From positions 1-5,021 of the forward strand of contig JAAYLF010000247.1 in assembly GCA_012522035.1 (NCBI GenBank): a stretch of DNA of 5,021 nucleotides, in the 5' to 3' direction. Below are positions 1-5,021 of this stretch, one piece after another. Under the pieces are notes generated by a model. The model worked only from the letters and a program-made list of their open reading frames with translations. It ran no database searches and was not told the DNA's origin. Numbering within the stretch: the first letter of the stretch is position 1; every line of letters starts with the position of its first letter. The stretch comes from Clostridiaceae bacterium. Its GTDB lineage: Bacteria > Bacillota > Clostridia > UBA1212 > DUPL01. The position numbers and the translations under genes are program-made.

Positions 1-394
1 CCTTTATCTTTATGTCAACATATCCTAATGTAAATGGTTTGTCGGGCTTTATTTCGCCAGATTTTATTTCAATAAGAAATATTACACTATTGCCATGCCT
101 CTCATTATAATAAAATTTTTCTATTCCCTGCAAACCGTTTGCATTGGCTGATATGAATTCTGCATTCACGTCATATATGGCGAAGCTTAGAGCTTCAAAA
201 GGATGGATAGAGTCAATCTTTAATGCAATTTTTATATTCTCCCCTGATATGGGTTGACCTTCTACCAGTTTCATGTAGAGCAATGGTTTGGGATTCTGGG
301 TTGCAAACTGTCTTATATTTGTCATAGATATTACAAACACCAATACTACGACTACTGCAACAAATGTATTACTTATACCCTTGTTCTGTTTCAT
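1..394 (-). CDS. Partial gene for an exported or membrane-anchored protein with a possible cohesin-like domain (C-terminus beyond window)
   Basis: An open frame starts with ATG at 394 and has no stop before the left edge, giving 131 codons of an unfinished gene. The start is supported by a strong AGGAGA site eight bases upstream. Residues 2-5 are polar and basic (KQNK), and residues 10-24 are strongly hydrophobic (F-V-A-V-V-V-V-L-V-F-V-I), so this is a signal peptide or a single N-terminal membrane anchor. No lipobox cysteine follows. From about residue 40 the protein is beta-rich: GENIKIALKIDSI, then LSFAIYDVNAEFISANA, then NSVIFLIEI, then FTLGYVDIKIK. This alternation resembles the strands of cohesin/carbohydrate-binding-like modules, which usually show V-x-V-x-L...F-x-L-x-Y-D...A...I-x-F...F-x-I. 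The resemblance is by eye only; another Ig-like or CBM-like fold would look similar. The gene begins 27 bases after the dockerin-protein gene on the same strand, so co-transcription is likely. Being an expressed, exported protein is fairly secure; the cohesin call is weak. Confidence 0.75.
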   Translation of the reverse strand, partial: MKQNKGISNTFVAVVVVLVFVISMTNIRQFATQNPKPLLYMKLVEGQPISGENIKIALKIDSIHPFEALSFAIYDVNAEFISANANGLQGIEKFYYNERHGNSVIFLIEIKSGEIKPDKPFTLGYVDIKIK

Positions 395-402
395 ACTAAT
401 TA

Positions 403-408
403 TCTCCT
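403..408 (-). promoter_or_regulatory. Ribosome binding site of the left-edge gene
   Basis: AGGAGA on the minus strand lies eight bases before the ATG at 394, an ideal spacing. It fixes the start of the partial gene and shows that this gene is translated independently of the one upstream. Confidence 0.8.
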
Positions 409-421
409 ACTCCAAAGACCG

Positions 422-2563
422 TTATTTTCTGTTCTGTTCTATGTCAACTCTTCCAAGCAAATAGTACCTTATTCTTAGCAAGTCCAAAGAATTGACGACA
501 TTTCTATCATCGCTATTATCAGCATTTGCTGCAATAAACCTGACTCCTTCAAGTTCAATCCTTCGAAGCATATAATAGCGCACATTAAGTAAATCACTTG
601 TTCTTATCAATCCATCTCCGTCAACATCTCCATATAGAATGACGGTATACCTTTCATACACCACGTCTTCCTTGTAAAGCTCAATAACTGCTCCAGTACC
701 TACATAGCTGTCACCTGTTATGATATTGTTGTTAATATCAGCTACCCTGATTTTAAGTCCTAAAACACCTTCATCCTCTATTACAAAGTTTTCAAGGAAT
801 GCATCAACTGTTGTTTTGGGCACAAGATTGCTTATTGTCTTTGATATGCTGTCGACAACGTATTCCGATGAAGGTTTCAAATCCAGATATGGATTCTGAA
901 TGTTTTCCAAAGTCATTTCAGAAACATACAAATTCATGGTTGCAGCCCCAATCACAACGTCCATTTCAGCATCGTGCGCCACAACACTTATTTCATACAA
1001 TCCCGTGTTCTCAGGATACCAAACAAGGGAGTTGTCTTTTCTTGATATTATGTAATTCGTCTCACCATATCTGCTAAATTTGTAGGAGTATAGTATCTCT
1101 CCTTCATAATCCGCATTTGCTTCCAGCACGATATGGGCACCTTCCTGTACCAAGGCGCTTCTGTTTAATTTCGAATAGGATATCTCAATATTGCTGTCGT
1201 ATTGCTGCTTTGTGCTCTTGTCCGACAAAAAGACATCATCCAGCATTACATGCACAGGCACAGCTACAGGAGTCTGCACATATGCATCGTCAACAAACAG
1301 TTTGATATTGGCAAGACAGTAGTATATTCCCGGAACTTCCAGGTCTATTGCGTTAAAACTATCTGTATCCACTTCTATGCTTGCTTCCTCATCCCTGCAA
1401 ACTATTGCTGATTTTATCATTTCAATGCTTATTGGTTCACCTTTTGCAGGGTATATGGGATAGACTCTTGCAACAGGCGAGGAAAAATGCTCAACATCGG
1501 AAAACTTGAGGACCATTGTCTTTTCGATGGAAAGTCCTGCCTTGTTCATAACAGAGACCTTTACCTCCTGGCCGTCATCCTGCCTTACTGCAAGTTTTGG
1601 CTCCGTATGAATGTATTCAATGCCATAATTGTCCCTTACCACCACATATTTTGATATATCGTACACATCATCAAATGATACAATTGGTATGATTATTTCA
1701 TCACCGGAGATAATCGGATTGACATGGGGTACTACATGCACCTTCATGATTTTCTCGGTCTTGTTTCCCGAGGCATCGCTGACAACAATAGTCAGGTTGT
1801 ACTCCCCTATTTTTGATATGTTAGTTTCATCCATGTCAAAGGTTATGGTACATGCGCCCTTGCTGTTGTCCATATATTTAATGTTTCTCAATATTTTTTC
1901 TTCACTCAGCACATAATCTTTTGCTATGTAAGTATCCATTACTTCCACTTCAGGAGGTGTTGTATCATTTTTTACAATATTGTCCGGCACGACATTTATT
2001 TCATCCTGCAAAGATTCTTCACTCGATGCATGCAAAACGCATACCGTATAGGCTCCTGTCATGGTTTGAAATTGGACAATGCTGACTCCTATCGATTTAA
2101 TACCTGGATTTAACAAAATTCTTCCACTGGAAAAACTGGTTTCCAAAGTCCTTGAAAAATAAGTGGCAAGGCTTTCATCCGAAGTATTACCACCACTAAG
2201 CATATACAATATTTCTTCTTTTTCCACATAAGGCAATATATCGTTCAAACTTTTGTCTTTGAGAGGTCCTGAAACAAATTCTGTTTCATTAATGTTTTCA
2301 GGATACTGGGATATGTATAAAGATTTGTACTTTGCACTTTTGACCAGTATATTGGATTCACCAAGAGGCGCAAGTCCATGCAAAGCCCTAATATTGTTCA
2401 CTTTTTCAACAATCAGGGCTGATGCATTTTCTCTTGTTTCGTATGGATTAATGAAGTCCAGTTCAGGAAGATAGTCAACACTGGAAGATGAAGGCATTAC
2501 AAGAAGGCCTATAATCAAGGCCATTAATATTACTATGCTGCATATACCTCTTCTTGCTTTCAT
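422..2563 (-). CDS. Secreted dockerin protein with degenerate CAP-like domain and Ig-like repeats
   Basis: This complete 713-residue protein begins with a classic signal peptide: basic MKARR, a hydrophobic core at residues 8-23, then PSSSS. Residues about 45-180 resemble a CAP/SCP (PF00188) domain, with VNNIRALHGLAPL at the start and RILLNPGIKSIGVSI near the end, but the usual His/Glu tetrad is absent. Residues about 200-278 look like a bacterial Ig-like domain (DUF5011/HYR type: TTPPEVEV, KIGEYNLTIVVSDASGNKT). Residues about 281-353 and 361-440 look like two weaker copies. Residues about 466-547 fit a triple-tyrosine (Y_Y_Y) module (LYSYKFSRYG, WYPENTGLYEISVVAHD). Residues about 565-643 form the small beta domain often found before dockerins (PKTTVDAFLENF, VGTGAVIELY). 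Residues 644-708 are a type I dockerin with two repeats. No glycoside hydrolase, esterase or S-layer domain is visible. The protein probably works outside the cell, held there by a cohesin partner through its dockerin; its actual role is unknown. The ATG at 2563 is chosen because of the well-placed AAGGGG site and the signal peptide that directly follows. Confidence 0.9.
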   Translation of the reverse strand: MKARRGICSIVILMALIIGLLVMPSSSSVDYLPELDFINPYETRENASALIVEKVNNIRALHGLAPLGESNILVKSAKYKSLYISQYPENINETEFVSGPLKDKSLNDILPYVEKEEILYMLSGGNTSDESLATYFSRTLETSFSSGRILLNPGIKSIGVSIVQFQTMTGAYTVCVLHASSEESLQDEINVVPDNIVKNDTTPPEVEVMDTYIAKDYVLSEEKILRNIKYMDNSKGACTITFDMDETNISKIGEYNLTIVVSDASGNKTEKIMKVHVVPHVNPIISGDEIIIPIVSFDDVYDISKYVVVRDNYGIEYIHTEPKLAVRQDDGQEVKVSVMNKAGLSIEKTMVLKFSDVEHFSSPVARVYPIYPAKGEPISIEMIKSAIVCRDEEASIEVDTDSFNAIDLEVPGIYYCLANIKLFVDDAYVQTPVAVPVHVMLDDVFLSDKSTKQQYDSNIEISYSKLNRSALVQEGAHIVLEANADYEGEILYSYKFSRYGETNYIISRKDNSLVWYPENTGLYEISVVAHDAEMDVVIGAATMNLYVSEMTLENIQNPYLDLKPSSEYVVDSISKTISNLVPKTTVDAFLENFVIEDEGVLGLKIRVADINNNIITGDSYVGTGAVIELYKEDVVYERYTVILYGDVDGDGLIRTSDLLNVRYYMLRRIELEGVRFIAANADNSDDRNVVNSLDLLRIRYYLLGRVDIEQNRK
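440..634 (-). other. Type I dockerin domain (residues 644-708 of the secreted protein)
   Basis: Dockerins bind cohesin modules and dock proteins onto scaffoldins or cell-surface anchors. They consist of two F-hand calcium loop-helix repeats. Repeat 1 begins GDVDGDGLIRTSD and has Asp646, Asp648, Asp650 and Asp657 at loop positions 1, 3, 5 and 12, all intact. Its helix reads LLNVRYYMLRR. Repeat 2 begins ADNSDDRNVVNSLD (Asp682 to Asp694). It is one residue longer than the canonical 12-residue loop and lacks the usual Gly at position 6; its helix reads LLRIRYYLLGR. The near-identical helices (RYY-M/L-L-R/G-R) show an internal duplication. Confidence 0.88.
2024..2431 (-). other. Degenerate CAP/SCP-like domain (about residues 45-180 of the secreted protein)
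   Basis: CAP domains of clostridial and bacillar secreted proteins typically open with a vN..R...Gl.pL helix and close with GHR..LLNP....iGvg.....g.y.v..F. Residues 54-66 and 147-178 match both ends: VNNIRALHGLAPL, and then RILLNPGIKSIGVSIVQFQ with GAYTVCVLHA. The His of GHR is missing (SSGRILLNP), and no His occupies the central fsH position. The metal-binding tetrad therefore appears to be lost, and a binding or structural role is more likely than an enzymatic one. Confidence is moderate because this rests on motif matching by eye. Confidence 0.6.
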
Positions 2564-2571
2564 ACCATTAA

Positions 2572-2577
2572 CCCCTT
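2572..2577 (-). promoter_or_regulatory. Ribosome binding site of the secreted dockerin gene
   Basis: AAGGGG on the minus strand is eight bases before the ATG at 2563. It supports that start over the next in-frame Met at residue 14, which would remove the basic part of the signal peptide. Confidence 0.75.
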
Positions 2578-2600
2578 GTCATTTGTAAAAACTCACGAAT

Positions 2601-2629
2601 ATTATAGCATAAGCGGAATGCATATACAA
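2601..2629 (-). promoter_or_regulatory. Sigma-A-type promoter with extended -10, driving the two exported-protein genes
   Basis: On the minus strand a perfect TATAAT (2601-2606) is preceded by TG one base upstream (2608-2609), making an extended -10 element TGCTATAAT. Exactly 17 bases upstream of the -10 lies TTGTAT (2624-2629). It is a weak -35 match (TTG only), which the extended -10 would compensate for. Transcription should start near 2594, leaving a 5' leader of about 30 bases with the ribosome binding site inside it. The promoter sits entirely in the gap after mutS, so the downstream genes need not depend on mutS transcription. Confidence 0.65.
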
Positions 2630-2643
2630 TAAACAAGCTTTGC

Positions 2644-5021
2644 CTATTTTCTCTTCATCGCCTTCTGGTGAAGATTGAATAAAACATTCAAAGCCTCTAT
2701 AGGTGTTATCGTCTGAACATCGAGATTCTTGAGTTCTTCCACAATTTCATCCCGCATGACGGTGTTTGCGGCATAGGTAACCAGGTCAACCTGACCTTCG
2801 CCTTCCTTGTTCCTCCTCTTTATTCTCCTTATTTCCTTCCTGCTTATATCCTGTTCCTCAAGAATTGCAAGGAGCTCCTTTGCTCTTAATGTAACAGCCT
2901 GCGGAATACCGGCCAACTGGGCTACCTCAATTCCATAGCTGCCATCGGCCCCTCCCCGCTTCAGTTTTCTAAGGAAAACAATGTCGTCACCCTTTTTAAG
3001 AACATCAACGCAGTAGTTTTTAACACCCTGTATTTTCCCTTCCAGCTCGGTTATCTCATGATAATGGGTTGCAAACAATGTCCTGCTTTTTATATTCTCC
3101 AATATGTACTCAAGTACAGCCCACGCTATCGACAGGCCGTCAAAAGTACTCGTACCTCTACCTATTTCATCCAGGATGAGGAGACTTCTTTCAGTACTGT
3201 TTGAAAGAATGTTTGCAACCTCGCTCATTTCAACCATGAAAGTGCTCTGGCCTGATGCCAGGTCGTCTGAAGCCCCTACTCTTGTGAAGAGCTTGTCCAC
3301 AATGCCAATAACGGCACTTTCAGCCGGCACAAAGCAGCCTGCCTGTGCCATAAGCACAATCAGGGCAACCTGCCTCATATAGGTGGACTTACCGGCCATA
3401 TTTGGGCCTGTAATTACCAGAAGAGTGTCGTCTTCCGGTGCTATATAGGCATCATTTGGCACGAACTCACCATCAGGAAGCATCTTCTCCACCACAGGAT
3501 GTCTTCCCTGTTTTATGTCAATAACAGGATCCTTTGTTACTTCAGGCTTTACATAATTCTCCCTGTCGGCAACTTCTGCAAAAGCGGCAAGGACATCAAG
3601 GATTGCCACAAGCTGTCCTGTATGCATGAGTCTTTTCACATTGCGTGCCACACTCTGACGTATTTCCACAAATATTTTGTACTCCAGATCCGTCAGTTTT
3701 TCATCTGCCTCAAGGATGGCTTCCTCAATCTTGGCCAGTTCTTCCGTTGTATATCTTTCACTGTTTGCAAGCGTCTGCTTTCTGATATAATGTTCTGGAA
3801 CCAAATCGAAATTGGCCTTTGTCACTTCCAGATAGTATCCAAAGACCCTGTTGTATCCAATTTTCAGATTCTTGATGCCGGTCTTTTCCTTCTGCCCGCT
3901 TTCATAATCTGCAAGCCATTTCTTTCCATCCCTTGCTGCCACCCTGTACAAGTCCACCTGGTTGTTGTATCCATCCTTGATCAACCCGCCTTCTGTTACA
4001 CTTATCGGCGGCTCTTCCACTATGGCCTTGTCTATGAGTTCATATATGTCTTCAAGGCAATCCAGGTTTTCATATATCTCCTTGAGTATTTCGGACTGGC
4101 ATGTACTTATTGTGTTTTTGACATAAGGCAGCTGACCCAGAGACTGTTTTAGCGATATCAAATCCCTGGCATTTACATTGCCCAATGATATTTTTCCTGT
4201 GAGGCGTTCTATGTCGTATACTCCGTTCAGGATTTCGCGTATTTCGCTTCTTGTCATGAACAGTTCTTTCAGTTCTGCAACGCCGTCAAGTCTTTTGTTT
4301 ATTTCAGCTATATCAAGCAAGGGTTTTTCCAGCCACTTTTTTAGTTCACGGCCTCCCATTGCAGTTATGGTCTTGTCCAAAACCCATAAAAGGGAACCTT
4401 TTTTCTTCTTGTCCCTCATGGTTTCCGTTATCTCAAGATTCCTTCTTGAAGATGCGTCTATGGACATGTATTCATCTATTTTATAAAAATTAATAGTGAG
4501 CAGGTGATCCAAATTGTTGGTTTTTTGCGTATTCATTATGTACGAGTACAAGGCACCCGCACTGTTTACGGACAAATCATACTCGCTAATCTTTTGATCC
4601 TTTATGTACTCGTTGATAAGTAGTCTGCCCTTGTCGTAGTCAAATTCTTCCTCAGGTATTGTACTTATGTACGCTCCTGTCAGGTTTGATATGAGTTTTT
4701 TTATTCTATCCAGATCTTTTGCATCTTCATTGATTATGACTTCCTTGGGGGAGTATCTTGCCACCTCGTCCGCAAGACGGTTTATGCTGGCGCCTATGGA
4801 TAGCGTCGTACAGTACATCTCGCCCGTGGATACGTCTGCGGAACTGATGCCATACATGCCCCTGAAGCAATAAATGCACATAATATAGTTGTTGGATTTC
4901 TGATCAAGCATCTGCTCCTCGACTATTGTGCCGGGAGTATATATTTTTACAATCTCTCTTTTTACTATGCCTTTAGCAGTGGCAGGATCCTCTACCTGCT
5001 CACAGATGGCCACCTTGTATC
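2644..5021 (-). CDS. mutS: DNA mismatch repair ATPase MutS (N-terminus beyond window)
   Basis: MutS dimers recognise mismatches and small loops, then act as ATP-driven sliding clamps that recruit MutL. The visible 791 codons enter in frame at the right edge (Y-K-V-A-I-C-E-Q) and end at TAG. The VAICEQ...DPATAKG segment matches the end of the mismatch-binding domain I, so about 85-95 residues are missing, including the Phe-x-Glu wedge. Counting from the Val at 5013, the connector domain spans about residues 40-165. The core/lever spans about 185-490 and contains the clamp (about 340-455, with the family-typical NLKIGYNRVFGYYLEVTKAN). The ABC-type ATPase follows at about 495-715. Its key motifs are intact: Walker A GPNMAGKST (536-544), the ST signature in ASGQSTFMVEMS (586-597), Walker B LLILDEIGRG with Asp615/Glu616, and FATHYHE with His650. 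The C-terminus ends in the conserved TPIEALNVLFNLHQK helix. Total length would be about 880 residues, normal for MutS. The GTG at 5011-5013 is not a start but the conserved internal Val. No terminator is seen after the stop. Confidence 0.98.
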   Translation of the reverse strand, partial: YKVAICEQVEDPATAKGIVKREIVKIYTPGTIVEEQMLDQKSNNYIMCIYCFRGMYGISSADVSTGEMYCTTLSIGASINRLADEVARYSPKEVIINEDAKDLDRIKKLISNLTGAYISTIPEEEFDYDKGRLLINEYIKDQKISEYDLSVNSAGALYSYIMNTQKTNNLDHLLTINFYKIDEYMSIDASSRRNLEITETMRDKKKKGSLLWVLDKTITAMGGRELKKWLEKPLLDIAEINKRLDGVAELKELFMTRSEIREILNGVYDIERLTGKISLGNVNARDLISLKQSLGQLPYVKNTISTCQSEILKEIYENLDCLEDIYELIDKAIVEEPPISVTEGGLIKDGYNNQVDLYRVAARDGKKWLADYESGQKEKTGIKNLKIGYNRVFGYYLEVTKANFDLVPEHYIRKQTLANSERYTTEELAKIEEAILEADEKLTDLEYKIFVEIRQSVARNVKRLMHTGQLVAILDVLAAFAEVADRENYVKPEVTKDPVIDIKQGRHPVVEKMLPDGEFVPNDAYIAPEDDTLLVITGPNMAGKSTYMRQVALIVLMAQAGCFVPAESAVIGIVDKLFTRVGASDDLASGQSTFMVEMSEVANILSNSTERSLLILDEIGRGTSTFDGLSIAWAVLEYILENIKSRTLFATHYHEITELEGKIQGVKNYCVDVLKKGDDIVFLRKLKRGGADGSYGIEVAQLAGIPQAVTLRAKELLAILEEQDISRKEIRRIKRRNKEGEGQVDLVTYAANTVMRDEIVEELKNLDVQTITPIEALNVLFNLHQKAMKRK

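Noticed and set aside
254..478. Plus-strand open frame of 74 codons covering the 27-base gap near 400
   Set aside because: It runs opposite two well-supported minus-strand genes, and its Tyr/Cys-rich translation looks like an antisense shadow.
593..628. EF-hand calcium sensor instead of a dockerin
   Set aside because: The paired loop-plus-helix repeats, GDVDGDG start, C-terminal position and preceding beta domain are those of a type I dockerin; the entering helix of an EF-hand is absent.
2607..2621. Inverted repeat GCAT...ATGC within the promoter spacer as an operator
   Set aside because: The arms are only four bases with a seven-base centre, which is expected by chance in AT-rich DNA.
2564..2643. 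Rho-independent terminator for mutS
   Set aside because: No GC-rich hairpin followed by a T-run is present on the minus strand; the AAGCTT palindrome near 2636 is too short.
3499..4152. Plus-strand open frame of 217 codons opposite mutS
   Set aside because: It lies wholly inside the strongly conserved mutS reading frame, has a Cys/His/Phe-rich composition typical of antisense frames, and has no convincing ribosome binding site.
5011..5013. GTG as the start codon of mutS
   Set aside because: The frame stays open upstream to the window edge, and this codon is the conserved Val of VAICEQ inside MutS domain I.

Overview
The window fits a Gram-positive, moderately AT-rich anaerobe of the class Clostridia. 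The evidence is a firmicute-type MutS, strong AGGAG-like ribosome binding sites, and a secreted protein ending in a type I dockerin. Dockerins are best known from cellulosome-forming clostridia such as Acetivibrio (Clostridium) thermocellus and its relatives. That assignment is inferred from protein character and base composition; no marker gene here proves the species.

All three genes lie on the minus strand, so transcription runs from high to low coordinates. At the right, 5021 to 2644 holds most of mutS, the mismatch-recognition ATPase of DNA repair. Its first 85-95 codons lie beyond the window. An 80-base gap follows. It carries a good sigma-A-type promoter with an extended -10 element, but no terminator that I can see. 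Next, 2563 to 422 encodes a complete 713-residue exported protein. In order it has a signal peptide, a degenerate CAP/SCP-like domain without its usual metal-binding residues, a chain of Ig-like beta domains, a triple-tyrosine-like domain, a short beta domain of the kind that often precedes dockerins, and a C-terminal dockerin with one intact and one altered calcium loop. Only 27 bases later a third gene starts at 394 and runs off the left edge. Its visible 131 residues show a hydrophobic N-terminal export or anchor segment and a beta-rich domain that could be cohesin-like.

The two exported-protein genes are tightly spaced, each with its own ribosome binding site, and very probably form one transcription unit driven by the promoter at 2601-2629. 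They have no evident functional link to mutS, although read-through from mutS is possible. The main point of interest is this pair: a dockerin-bearing, CAP-like, Ig-rich extracellular protein without any recognisable carbohydrate-active domain, next to a possibly membrane-anchored, possibly cohesin-like partner. There are no tRNAs, rRNAs, CRISPR arrays or insertion sequences in the window, and no stretch over 300 bases lacks a gene.
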